From the NCBI RefSeq assembly GCF_009905375.1, contig NC_133650.1, positions 291,910,270-291,974,269 of the forward strand: 64,000 nt of DNA, read 5' to 3'. A program made the position numbers and the translations under genes. Each line of letters begins with the position of its first letter. Position 1 is the first letter of the stretch. Below, one piece after another: positions 10,519 through 21,610 of this stretch. The notes beneath the pieces were generated by a model. The model had not been told where the DNA came from. It worked only from the letters and a program-made list of their open reading frames with translations, and ran no database searches. Source of the stretch: Apium graveolens. Lineage: Eukaryota; Streptophyta; Magnoliopsida; Apiales; Apiaceae.

Positions 10519-13500
10519 TCATCTGATCTTCTTGATGTCAGGAGTTGTTCTGAGATAGTTCTTCAACAAACATTTCTCAGCATATCTGAGTTCATCAATC
10601 ATTCTCCTTTTGGCATCTTTAAGCTCTGCAGTATCTTCACCAATTTGAAAGATTGCAGCTCTGAGATAATTGATCTTTGCTTTTCTTATATCCTGATCCA
10701 GTCTGATCAAATAAGCTTTATCAGACTCAAAATTGAATTCAACAGCCCTGTACCCCAGAAAGGTAGTTATAATCTTAGCAGTGTTGGGCTTCATTTCAGC
10801 TATATCACCATTGTGATCTCTGTACTTTGGAACGTATGTGCTGTCAGACTTAACAGAATAAAGCCTTTTCTGTCTCTGAATCTGTTCTTTTAAATAGTTT
10901 GCAGCAGTTCCTGTTATTCTGTCATCCACTTGAAGTAAGAAAAGTACATGCTCCAATTCTTCAAAATACTTCAATGGAATGACATTTTGTCTTATATGAT
11001 AAACCCTACTATCTGTCATAAAATACAACAAGATGTATTCTTTCAAGTAGGTATGGTAAACCATCTGTACAGATTCCAGTTGATTCAATCTCTCAGGAGT
11101 TGCTCCAATACCTGGTTCACTCAAGGAAGTTGGATCATTGGTAGTGTTATGTATTCTTCTTTCATCAGCACTTCCCAATCCAGTTTTATCTCTTGCTTCC
11201 TTTCCAGTAACTACTCTTGCTTCAAAACCACTTGCAGTAGTCTTTAAAGGTTGAGTCTGTTTTGCTTTAGTGAATCCTGGTAGGAGTATCTTTGGTCTAT
11301 CTTCTGATATCAAGTTAACTTGAGCTATGTCAGAGGTTACTTGCTTCTTCTGAATATCAGAACTTATAATTTCTTGACTCTGAACAACTTGAGCCATGTC
11401 AGAGGTTGTTTTAAGAACTTTTCTTGAAGTCAGAGCAAGATTATCCTTTTCATCAGTAATTTCTTCATCCTCAGGAGGCACATAAACCTTGATAGGTTCA
11501 CCAACTTTTTCTTTACCCTTGGATCTTGGATCTATCTGCGGTTGTGATCTAGCCAATGTTGCTTCAGTATGTGTCCTTTCTTTGATCACAATGCCTTTGA
11601 GTTTTGGAAGTGACTTTTTACCAGAAGCTTCAGATTTAGATGTGACTTTCTCTGATTTAAGCCTGGCTTCTTCTTTCATTAAACTCTCCGAGTCCATTCC
11701 TGGATTTTCCTGAAGAAATAACTGTCTTGACATTTCCACATCAAGATCTAAAAGTTCATCAAAACTTATCCTTTTACCAGTAGCAGAACTTATTCTTTTC
11801 CCAGTATCAGAACTTGTCCTGTGACTAGCTTGTCTTGATGTGAATCCTCTACCTTGACTATGACCTCTACCCATTCCAGGGTTTCCTTGATCATCTTTTT
11901 CATCATCCTTTCCTGTCAGTGTCTTGTCAGTCTTGCATTTGGACTTAATTACTTTCTCCCCCTTTTTGGCATCAGCAGGTAGTAGAAGAGAGATAAGCAA
12001 TTCCACTGAGGATTGGATTTCAGTCAGTTGTGATTGCTGAGAAGCTTGATTTTTCAGAATATCATCAATCTGAGCTTGTTGATGATCTTGAGTCTTCTCA
12101 ATATAAGCAATCCTGTCAATGGTAGGTTGGAAGAACTTTTTCTTATCAATTTTCCAAACTTGTTCCTGTTTGATAAAGTTTTCCTGAATCTTGTGTAGCT
12201 CTGCATGAGTAGTTGAGTGAAGACCTTGTAGATGTTTAGTACTCAGTGCAGTGACTCTAAGCTGGGTTTTGAAATCATCAGAATTTAACATTTCATCAGC
12301 TTTAGTCAAGTGCTCAGCAAGATGCTTTTCAGTTGGAACACATGAAACTGAGTTCCATTCCTTAGTCCACTCCTGACCTGCAGGAGTTTCACTCCAAGGT
12401 ACTGGTGCTTCTCCGGTAACAAACTTCTTAACCAGTTCAGACTTTAGAATAGTCTGTTGAGGAGCATGTCCTGAAGGACCTGCTGTATCAGCATCTGCAG
12501 TTGGAGCAGCATCACCAGTATCTCCAGCATTTGCAGCATCAGAACTTACAGAATCAGTATCCTCTGATAAAATAACAGTGTGAGTAGCAATGGAGGTTTC
12601 AACATCCTCTAATTGCTGATCTTGTTCTAAGTTCTGATCAACAGCCAAATCCTGATGCTCACCTAAAGTCTGATCATCAGCATCATGATGCAGAGAAGGT
12701 GTTGTTGATAACTCTGGAGTTTGAACCGCATCAGTAACAGGTGTTGTAGAAGGATTAGTTGCTGTTGGAGCTTCTAAGAGAATTACTTTAGGCACAACCA
12801 AGTTTTGAACATCAATATCAGCACTTGTGCCTGGATCAACAGGAGACACAGATGGTGTGGTAGCCTTTTCAGAAACAGCTTCCTTAGATGGAGTTGATGG
12901 AGAAGAAGTGACTGGAGCAAATTCCTTGTCTTGTGAGATCAGAGATTCCTGATCCCCGTCCTTAGCTGCTTCCTCTTCATCATCTGAAACTGGCCTTTTT
13001 GCCCTCTGTTTCTTGTATCTCTTTGTTGATTTGGATTCCTTGGGAGTTTCAGGAACTGTCATTCTTCTAAGCCTTTTGAGAAGCCTAGATCCCTCAATTC
13101 CAGAATCCTTCTGAGAAGTCTTTTTCTCAGCTTCACCTACAACAGGTTCTGAAGAAGGAACCTGTTCCTCAGTATCAGATTCATCTCTCAAGGCAATCCT
13201 CCTTCGCTTTTGAGGTGTTTGAGGAACAGTCTTTGTCCTCTTTGGCTTGGAGGATGAAGGCTTCACAGTAGGTGCTGAGGATGAGGGTTGATCAGTCTGT
13301 GAAGTGGAGAGATAGGATTTGAGATATGTCCTGAGGGTAGGTTGAGTAGAATGAGTGGTAGGTGCGGAGGATGATGGTTTTTGGTTGTTTGTTGTTGGTT
13401 GGACATTAGAGTAAACAGATCTATAAGTATCAGGATCAGCATTTACTAGGATCTGTTTTACAGACTGAGGAATCTGTAATGGTCTAACCACTAATTTCTT

Positions 13501-14229
13501 AGTGTCAGCATTTACCAGGTCATTAAAGTAGCGTTTTGCAACTTTAAAAGGTGGGGTTGAGGAACTGACTAATTGAGGTTCATCAGTACAAAAAGTATAA
13601 ATAAGTTGACAGAATCTAGCAAAATAGACAACATTCCTATCCTCTGTCATCCTATCCCCAATAAAACCAATTATACCAGTTGCAAAATCAAAATGAGTTT
13701 GATTGATAATAGCATACCCGATATGCTGACTCAGAATTGGGATAGCATCAAAATTCGAACATTTGTTCCCAAAAGCTTTGGTGATGCAGTCGAAGAAGAA
13801 GCTCCATTCTCTTCTGATATGAGCCCGTTTCAACTGTCCAAGTTTTACCAAACTCTGTTCATACCCCAAATTTTCCATTAACTCCTGAAGAGATGATTCT
13901 TCTGGAATTGAAAACGTACAATCTTCTGGGAGATGTAGAGCTTTGCGTATTGTACCAGGAGTGACTGCATAAGAAGAATCACCTACTTCGAAAACAATAC
14001 TGGGAGTGCCATGTTTACCACCATCATCAAAGTGCCCAGTCCGCCAAAACGTCAGAACTTGTTGGCTCGAAAAGACTGAAGGCTGGGTTAATGCATACCC
14101 AATCTCACTGTGTGCAAGAAGATCTTGCATAAAATGCAATTCAGATGGAGCTTTAGCATGATCAAGAATTGCAGCATAGTTGTTTGGAACAAACTTAGCT
14201 CCATCAATGATTAAATCCTTAGGTGCCAT
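10519..14229 (-). CDS. SIRE-type env-position ORF, 1236 codons, function unknown
   Basis: An intact frame downstream of pol, starting with ATG at 14229. Residues 1 to about 280 look globular. About 280-620 is low-complexity Ser/Thr/Pro/Asp/Glu with basic clusters such as KPKRTKTVPQTPQKRRRI. About 690-770 is coiled-coil-like, containing NQASQQSQLTEIQSSVELL then DAKKGEKV. About 780-1030 is charged and disordered, and about 1035-1236 is helical. I see no signal peptide, transmembrane segment or furin-like site. In SIRE/Maximus elements an ORF here is customarily called env-like, but nothing in this sequence shows an envelope function. A decayed homologue in copia-5 (60716-64000) keeps the same domain order, so this is a family trait. 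A nucleic-acid or capsid-associated role is as plausible as any. No pol-type catalytic motif is visible. Confidence 0.75.
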   Translation of the reverse strand: MAPKDLIIDGAKFVPNNYAAILDHAKAPSELHFMQDLLAHSEIGYALTQPSVFSSQQVLTFWRTGHFDDGGKHGTPSIVFEVGDSSYAVTPGTIRKALHLPEDCTFSIPEESSLQELMENLGYEQSLVKLGQLKRAHIRREWSFFFDCITKAFGNKCSNFDAIPILSQHIGYAIINQTHFDFATGIIGFIGDRMTEDRNVVYFARFCQLIYTFCTDEPQLVSSSTPPFKVAKRYFNDLVNADTKKLVVRPLQIPQSVKQILVNADPDTYRSVYSNVQPTTNNQKPSSSAPTTHSTQPTLRTYLKSYLSTSQTDQPSSSAPTVKPSSSKPKRTKTVPQTPQKRRRIALRDESDTEEQVPSSEPVVGEAEKKTSQKDSGIEGSRLLKRLRRMTVPETPKESKSTKRYKKQRAKRPVSDDEEEAAKDGDQESLISQDKEFAPVTSSPSTPSKEAVSEKATTPSVSPVDPGTSADIDVQNLVVPKVILLEAPTATNPSTTPVTDAVQTPELSTTPSLHHDADDQTLGEHQDLAVDQNLEQDQQLEDVETSIATHTVILSEDTDSVSSDAANAGDTGDAAPTADADTAGPSGHAPQQTILKSELVKKFVTGEAPVPWSETPAGQEWTKEWNSVSCVPTEKHLAEHLTKADEMLNSDDFKTQLRVTALSTKHLQGLHSTTHAELHKIQENFIKQEQVWKIDKKKFFQPTIDRIAYIEKTQDHQQAQIDDILKNQASQQSQLTEIQSSVELLISLLLPADAKKGEKVIKSKCKTDKTLTGKDDEKDDQGNPGMGRGHSQGRGFTSRQASHRTSSDTGKRISSATGKRISFDELLDLDVEMSRQLFLQENPGMDSESLMKEEARLKSEKVTSKSEASGKKSLPKLKGIVIKERTHTEATLARSQPQIDPRSKGKEKVGEPIKVYVPPEDEEITDEKDNLALTSRKVLKTTSDMAQVVQSQEIISSDIQKKQVTSDIAQVNLISEDRPKILLPGFTKAKQTQPLKTTASGFEARVVTGKEARDKTGLGSADERRIHNTTNDPTSLSEPGIGATPERLNQLESVQMVYHTYLKEYILLYFMTDSRVYHIRQNVIPLKYFEELEHVLFLLQVDDRITGTAANYLKEQIQRQKRLYSVKSDSTYVPKYRDHNGDIAEMKPNTAKIITTFLGYRAVEFNFESDKAYLIRLDQDIRKAKINYLRAAIFQIGEDTAELKDAKRRMIDELRYAEKCLLKNYLRTTPDIKKIR

Positions 14230-14938
14230 GTGAAAAATTGAGATTTAAAAGTGCCTGTTAGGTGTTTGATAAAATGTCTGTATGAAAAACCAACGTGAGA
14301 GAAAGAGAGTAAAAGCAAGTAGAGAGAAAAAGTATGAAGGAAATAAAAGATTAAAGAAATCCTTTCTCTGTCGTACTTATACTCTAAAAAAAATGTTACC
14401 GTTGGACACCTGTCAGACATGCAGTAATAACGGATAGTTACTGGGCGCGAGAAAACAGTAATCATTACTTGCCCACTTGCCTGTTTTCAAGGAAAAACCG
14501 TTCCATTTACCCAGATATTCCATTAATCAAGGTGAAACAGTTTTAATTCAAAATTGAAACCGTTCCCACTGATTTAATTATTTTTCACTGCATCATTAAT
14601 ATTCTGAAAAGAAATCAAGTGAAAATGACCAAGATAAATCATATGAGTAAGGACTGATAAAGGAAAGTCAGAACTTAAATTAAAACAGAATTTATATGGT
14701 CATCAGAATATCAATCAGGATTTATCAATGCATTACAAAATAACTTAGAGACAAAATCTTAAAACAAAAACAAATTTCATTAATATATCAAGAGAATACA
14801 TTCATGAAATGGAAATTACATCAGTACTTATACAAGATTTCCCTAAGCTACTAAACCTAACATCAACAGCCTTAGTCCTAGCTCAAGAAGCAGGGCAAGG
14901 CTGATGATGAAGAGAAACAGGAAGAAGACAAGATTAAA
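14230..14938. other. Copia-1 spacer between small ORF and env-position ORF
   Basis: Non-coding DNA inside copia-1. It contains several TCAGAACTTA-like words and AT-rich stretches. It presumably carries the leader of the downstream ORF. I see no splice site or promoter that I would stand behind. Confidence 0.5.
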
Positions 14939-15208
14939 TCATTTCTTCTTCCTACTCTCGACAAACAGAATGGCGAGTCGGATGATACGCTCTTGCTGGC
15001 GGAGAGCTTCCAGCCTTTCCTCCTCCAATCGCTCCAGATGGCGATGGTAGTCCATATAGAAGAACAGGAGGTGGGTCAGTACCTCCTGTGGGACAGAGTC
15101 CCATATCTCCTCAGGAATAGCCGTGACGTGCCATTCCTGCTGCCAGTCGGCACAACTTAGCTCCATATTGAAGTTTTGGTAGTTCAAAAACATGTTGTAT
15201 CTGACCAT
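14939..15208 (-). CDS. Small copia-1 ORF, 89 codons, charged helical protein
   Basis: A short frame between pol and the env-position ORF. The frame is open further upstream, but the ATG at 15208 gives a compact protein and the codons before it look like spacer. Motifs read as MELSCADWQQEWHVTAIPEE, then DSVPQEVLTHLLFFYMDYHR, then a very charged helix LERLEEERLEALRQQERIIR and a basic tail ESRKKK. The second half is predicted to be one long amphipathic helix or coiled coil. I do not recognise a named family. It is of unusually protein-like composition for this spacer, which suggests a real accessory ORF of the element. Confidence 0.5.
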   Translation of the reverse strand: MVRYNMFLNYQNFNMELSCADWQQEWHVTAIPEEIWDSVPQEVLTHLLFFYMDYHRHLERLEEERLEALRQQERIIRLAILFVESRKKK

Positions 15209-16640
15209 TGTGTTTTTGAAAGAAAAAGTATGAAGGTAAGTTTGTGAGAAAGAGTTTGATGGGAAGGTTGATGTGAAGAGGCTGTTTATATAGGCAAGAG
15301 AATGCCAGGAGACGTAAAGGTTTTTAATGCTGACAGGTAGAATTAATTCTACCTCGTCTCCCCAGACTTGGAAAAAGAATAACATTCATTGGAAAGAGAA
15401 AACATGGTTGAATGCGCACAAGACACAAGTAAAAGTTGATTGTTCAAGTACGAGTACCATTAATCCTAACTATAGTGACTATTAATCTTCCACTTCACAT
15501 GTTCTAGTTTGTACCGAGACTGTTATCAAATTTTATCCACAGATAAGTCAAGTAAAGAATTTAGACTGTAATATCAGAACTTAGACTTATTTCAGAACTT
15601 AACAGTCATCAGAACATAATTTCTTAACTCGAAAAAAAATGCTTATCTGAGTAAATCCTCATACAAGTTCTGAGTTGTACTCTTCAGAACTTAATCTTCA
15701 GAATATGCAACCAGAACTTGTCCTCAGAATTAGTGCAAGGTGACACAATGACTGTTTATCTAAAACAATATAGACCACCACAGTAATTTTCATCATTCAG
15801 ATGGAGTGATTAGTGTGTGCATTAAGCTAAATTTCAGACAAGGAGTAAAGTTTGATTCACTTCAGTACATCTTAGAAATAAGGCATAACTAAAATTTTGC
15901 TAAAGAGCTGTCATTATCCTGAAACCTACTGATGAATGAGTTCATGCTTGAGTCCACCTCAACTGTTTTGTGCTAATTTTATGCATATTTTTAAATTCTA
16001 TTTTACAGTGGCTTCTCAGTGTAAGTGAGTCACGACTGCTTATCAGAATTTATGCTATTATCAGAGTATTTCTCCAGTAATCATAGAGTGTGAAAAGTCA
16101 CCAAGAAAATATTTTGCTTTTCTAATGTATATTTACTTAATACCAGCAATGCACTTGGGTCTTCCCTTCCACATTTTTACTCTAGATCTCAAAGGAGTAC
16201 CTGATTTTATTCTTTGATCCTTTTGATTTTTCTTTTTATAAGTGAGGTTTATCAGCACTTAGTACATTCAGCAGTTTTAGTAGTATCAGAACTTAACAAA
16301 TGAGTAGCATTATTCTAATTTGTGACTTAGTAATAAGATAAACAAAGTAAACTCAACTAAGCTCAATTATCAGAAGTTGCTTGTGTCATAAAATTTCCAC
16401 AGAAATAATTACTTCTTACATGGGATCATTTGTTTATTGAAGACTACTAGGTCAGTATCTAGCACAGTTATCCTCATAGGATTGAATGGTTACTTAGACA
16501 GACATATCACTTATCAGGGTTTAGAAACATATATCAGACAACAGTCAGTACTTAAAAACATTTATCAATTAATCACAGAATACACAAAGAGATTAAATTC
16601 TGTAAATACTGATCATAAAGTCTGATAATACAGAACAAGA
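15209..16640. other. Copia-1 spacer after pol
   Basis: About 1.4 kb of non-coding DNA inside the element. It is dense in words such as TCAGAACTTA, CAGAACTTGT and ATCAGTACTTA, the same vocabulary as the LTR. There is no frame with protein-like composition. Confidence 0.55.
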
Positions 16641-19600
16641 CTAAGCAGATTTAGAGAAAGAACCTGAAATCATTCCAAGTTCATTTACCAATCTTGTAAA
16701 AGTGGTTTCACACAGTGGTTTTGTGAAGATATCTGCTAGTTGTTGAGCTGTTGGAACAAAGTGTAATTCCACTGTACCTTCATCCACATGTTCCCTTATG
16801 AAGTGGTACCTGATGCTGATGTGCTTTGTCATAGAGTGTTGAACTGGATTACCTGTCATAGCAATAACACTTTGATTATCACAGTAAATAGGGATTTTGA
16901 AATATGTTAACCCATAATCCAGTAACTGATTCTTCATCCAAAGAATCTGTGCACAACAGCTTCCTGCAGCAATATACTCTGCTTCTGCAGTTGATGTGGA
17001 TATTGACTTTTGTTTCTTGCTGAACCAAGAAACCAATCTGCCTCCAAGAAATTGGCAGCTTCCACTTGTGCTTTTCCTGTCAATTTTGGAACCTGCAAAA
17101 TCTGCATCTGAGTAACCTATTAGTTTAAAATCTGATTCTCTAGGATACCACAATCCCAGATCAGCTGTTCCTTTAAGATACTTAAAGATTCTTTTTACAG
17201 CTGTTAAGTGAGGTTCTCTTGGATCTGCTTGAAATCTTGCACAAAGACAGGTAGCATACATGATATCAGGTCTACTAGCAGTTAGATAGAGTAGAGAGCC
17301 AATCATACCTCTATAATCAGTAATATCTACTGATTTACCAGTATCCTTATCCAGTTTTGTTGCAGTGGCCATGGGAGTGGATGCACTTGAACAATCTTGC
17401 ATTCCGAATTTCTTTAGCAAGTTTCTGGTGTACTTAGTTTGACAAATAAAAGTGCCTTCTTCATTCTGCTTGACTTGAAGGCTCAGAAAATAGCTAAGTT
17501 CCCCCATCATACTCATCTGATATCTTGACTGCATCAGTTTGGAAAACTTCTTGCAAAGTCTGTCATTTGTAGACCCAAAAATGATATCATCAACATAAAT
17601 CTGGACCAGAAGTAAGTCCTTTCCATGGTTGAGGTAGAACAGTGTTTTGTCTATTGTTCCTCTGTTGAATCCACTTTCCAGAAGAAACTGAGCTAAAGTC
17701 TCATACCATACCCTAGGAGCTTGCTTAAGTCCATAAAGTGCTTTATCAAGCCTGTAGACATAATCTGGATGTTTGGAATCTACAAAGCCTGGAGGTTGTT
17801 CAACATATACCTCCTCCTCCAATTCTCCATTGCGAAAAGCACTTTTCACATCCATTTGAAAGATAGTAAACTTTTTATGAGCAGCATAAGCCAAAAATAT
17901 CCTTATGGCTTCTAACCTAGCAACTGGTACAAATGTTTCATCATAATCAATTCCCTCCTGTTGAAAATATCCTTTTGCAACCAGCCTTGCCTTATTCCTT
18001 GTAATTATGCCATCACTGTCAGTTTTGTTTCTGAATACCCACTTTGTACCAACAACAGATCTATTCTTTGGTCTTGGCACTAGGGTCCAGACTTTGTTTC
18101 TTTCAAATTCATTCAACTCTTCCTGCATTGCTTGCACCCAATCAACATCTTGAAGAGCTTCTTCCACTTTCTTTGGCTCAGTCTGAGAGAGAACAGAATT
18201 GTAAAGACATTCATTTGAAGTACCTGTTCTAGTTCTGACACCTGCATCAGGATTTCCAATTATCAAATCAGGTGTATGTGATTTTGTCCACTTCCTTGCA
18301 GATGGAAGGTTTTCTCTAGAACTGGATGCTCCCCCATGATCCATGCTGTCTTCATTTTCATTTTCTGATGCTCCCCCTGAAACTATGCTCTCTGAGTTGG
18401 ATTCTTCAGTATTTAGATTTTCAGCACTATCAGAACTTGGCTTATCAGAACTTGATGAATAAGAACTTGAAGAGCCAGATGTATGTTCTGATGTTTCTTG
18501 AGATGTGGTAAGATCTTGAGTATGCTCCCCCTGCATAAGTGCATCTTCCTTTGACGTAGTCACCACAGTTTCAATAACATCAGAGTTTAATCCATCAGAA
18601 TTTACGGTATCAGGACTTAGATTGTCAGGATTTTCAGTATCAGAATTTGAGTCTTCATTTTCAAATCTCAGCTGATCATGGTCAATGAAATCTTCAAGAC
18701 CAGTAATCTTCTTGTCATCAAAAGAGACATTGATAGATTCCATGACCACTTTTGTTCTTAAATTATAGACTCTGAAGGCTTTTGTGGAAAGTGTATATCC
18801 AACAAAGATTCCTTCATCAGCTTTTAGATCAAACTTGGATAGCTGTTCAGGATGAGTCTTGAGAACAAAATACTTGCATCCAAATACATGAAAGTATTTC
18901 AGATTTGGCTTCTTTTTCTTCACCATCTCATATGGTGTTTTTCCATGCTTGTTAATGAGTGTTGCATTTTGAGTAAAACAAGCAGTCTGCACAGCTTCAG
19001 CCCATAAATAGGTTGGAAGCTTTGCTTCTTCAAGCATTGTACGTGCAACTTAAATGAGAGTTCTATTCTTCCTTTCAACAACTCCATTTTGCTGTGGAGT
19101 TCTAGGAGCAGAAAATTCCTGCTTTATTCCATGGTTTTTGCAGAACTCTTCCATCATCAAATTCTTGAACTCAGAGCCATTATCACTCCTTAATATTTTC
19201 ACAGAATCTTTGACCAATTTATCCAGATGTTTGACATGATCAATCAAGATAGATGCAGTTTCGCTTTTTGTGTGCAAGAAATACACCCATGTGTATCTGG
19301 TGAACTCATCCACTATGACCAACGCATATTTCTTCTTTGCAATAGACATGACATTCACTGGACCAAATAGATCAACATGTAGTAGATGATAAGGATCAAG
19401 AATTGATGATTCAGTCTTGCTCTTAAAAGAAGATTTTCTTTGTTTGGCTTTCTGACAGGAATCACAAAGGCCATCAGGAGCAAATACTGACTTTGGCAGT
19501 CCTCTCACAAGATTTTTCTTGACCAGTTCATTTATATTGTTGAAATTTAAATGAGAGAGTTTCTTGTGCCAATTCCATCTTTCTTCAATTGATGCTCTAC

Positions 19601-19991
19601 TCATCAGATAAATTGCAGAACCATCAGTACTTGTTGAAAGCTTAGCTTCATAAATGTTACCACGCCTGTATCCTTTCAGAACATCTTTGCCTTTAGATTT
19701 ACTCACAATTTTACAGTGTTCTTCAAAGAAATCAACATGATAACCTCTGTCACAGATTTGACTTATACTCAGCAGATTGTGTTTAAGTCCTGAGACCAGA
19801 GCTACTTCTTTAATTATGATATTTCCAAGATTGATATTGCCATATCCCAATGTTTTTCCAATGTTGCCATCTCCATAAGAAACACTTGGGCCAGCTTTCT
19901 CCACAAAGTCTGATAGCAGGGCCTTATTTCCAGTCATATGTCCTGAACATCCACTGTCCAGAATTAGAATATTTTTCCTGTTGCCCTGCAA
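16641..19991 (-). pseudogene. pol: Copia-1 pol: protease, integrase, RT, RNase H; one stop
   Basis: Read 5' to 3' on the minus strand. Aspartic protease has ILDSGCSGHMTG near 19955. Integrase has its zinc-binding His/Cys part (KLSHLNF ... LCDSCQKAK) and catalytic blocks HVDLFGPV, LRSDNGSEF and NGVVERKNR. Copia RT has [29 protein letters not shown] and the YVDD box near 17590. RNase H has [18 protein letters not shown] and STAEAEYIA, and the frame closes near [16 protein letters not shown]. The order with integrase before RT is diagnostic of Ty1/copia. The frame is broken only by an in-frame TAA at 19050-19052 just after the integrase block ending KNRTLI; the following codons resume the same frame. 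One unusual residue is Arg in [15 protein letters not shown], where copia RTs normally have Leu. The first codons before the protease contain a TGA (19992-19994), so no ATG start exists; expression with gag is expected. Confidence 0.92.
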
Positions 19992-20003
19992 TCACAAAGA
20001 CCA

Positions 20004-21610
20004 CTAATTATTAGTTTTAAGGACCCAGACTTGCTTGGAGCCTTTGGCCTTATTAAGTTTGTTAACATTTGCAGCGGATTTAGCATAATAGTTTATGTTA
20101 ACATTTTTCTTATCAGAACTTACACTATCAGACTTTGAATCAGAATTTACACTAGAAGGAACAATGGAAACTTTCTTCAAAGAAGGTTTTATTTGATAAT
20201 AATCATTGTACAAACTATGATATTTCTTACAAGTATAAATGGAATGCCATAAACTACCACAATGAAAATAAGGATTTTGTGGTTTGTATCTAACAGACTG
20301 ACTCTTAACTCCTGATTTTGAAGGTAAGGAGTTAATATTCTTATTCTTCCTGCAAAAAGAAGCCAGATGGTTAGAACTTCCACAGTTATGACATGTTTTC
20401 CTAGGAGCATCAGGAACAGGTTTATAATCATTGCTTTTATTCACACCTTCCTTTCCATTCCTATTTTTCCTAGGTGATTTTACCTTGTTTGCATTCTTAA
20501 CATCTTTCAGCTTATGCTTAAGCTGCTTCTTTGTCATTAAGCCTATGTTCACTTCAGCTGTCTTTTCCTGTTTTAGTTTGTCAGAAGTAAATTCCTCTTT
20601 AACTTCTGATTTCTCATTTTCAGACTTTACAGTTACAAACTTAACAGGTTTTAACTTTGACTTTTGTTTAACAACAAGCTTAATTTCTTCAGTTCCTTTA
20701 TCATTCTTATCTTCTCCATAACCTAAGCCCTCTTTCCAGTTTCCACTACTTAGCAAATTTTGAGTTGTTTTGCCAGAGTTAGTCCAAGTCCTGATAATCT
20801 CTCTTTCCTTTTCTAACTCAGTTTTTAGAGATTCATTCATTTTTAGCACTTCATCCCTAACATAAAAAGCATCATCTCTATCCTTCTGAGTTTGATGGAA
20901 CATGACTAACTCTTTTTCTAAGAAATCATTTCTTTTCTTAAAAGCAAGATTTTCAGAAGTTAATCTTTCACATGTTAAAGTTTGATCTCTATAACTAACA
21001 AACATGGTTTTAAGATATCTTCTCAACTCATTAATATCATCAGTATGAAAAACATAAGTAGTCGGAGGTACCTTTGTTTCAGCAGCTTCAGAACTGCTCT
21101 CAACACTTTCTTTATCAGCATTTGCCATCAATGCATAGTTCTCCTCACTTTCAGAGTCTGAGGTGTCTGTCCAGCTTTTCTGCTTTGTGACAAGAGCCTT
21201 GCCTTTGTCACCCTTTGCCTTCTTGCAATCAGGAGATATGTGGCCTTTCTCACCACAGTTATAGCATTTAACATTTATATAATCTCCTCTATCAGACTTT
21301 CCTCCTCTGCCTTCAGATCTTCTGAAATTCTTCTTATCAGAACTTATGCCTTTCCTGGAAAACTTCTTTCCCTTCCTGAACTTCCTGTATGCAATCTTTG
21401 TGATTCCTTTCACCATAAGAGCACACAGCTTCATCATCTCCTCATCAGCATCAGTCTCAGGCAAGCTTTCAGAATCTGAATCATCATTACTTTCAGAACT
21501 TGATGACTCAGTTTCAGACTTTATGAAAAGAGCTTTGCCCTTGTCTTTCCTTGAGGAAGCTGCTTTGGGGGATTCTTTTTCAGCCTTAAGAGCAACTGTC
21601 CTTGACTTTC
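20004..21610 (-). pseudogene. gag: Copia-1 gag, 3' part (nucleocapsid)
   Basis: This is the C-terminal part of Gag, in frame with the N-terminal part at 35804-36538 across element B. It holds a CCHC zinc knuckle, CYNCGEKGHISPDC, a long coiled-coil and Lys/Glu-rich middle, a second knuckle, CHNCGSSNHLASFC, and a third degenerate one, YFHCGSLWHSIYTC, whose first Cys is Tyr. The frame ends at TAG (20004-20006), 12 bases before a second stop TGA at 19992-19994; protease follows in the same frame. The protein would bind element RNA in the virus-like particle, as copia Gag does. Confidence 0.85.

Noticed and set aside
10510..10893. 127-codon plus-strand frame, and other plus-strand frames in 10.5-21.6 kb
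   Set aside because: They are antisense shadows of the copia-1 coding frames.
14939..15385. 148-codon version of the small copia-1 ORF
   Set aside because: The first 59 codons have spacer-like composition, whereas the ATG at 15208 begins the protein-like part.
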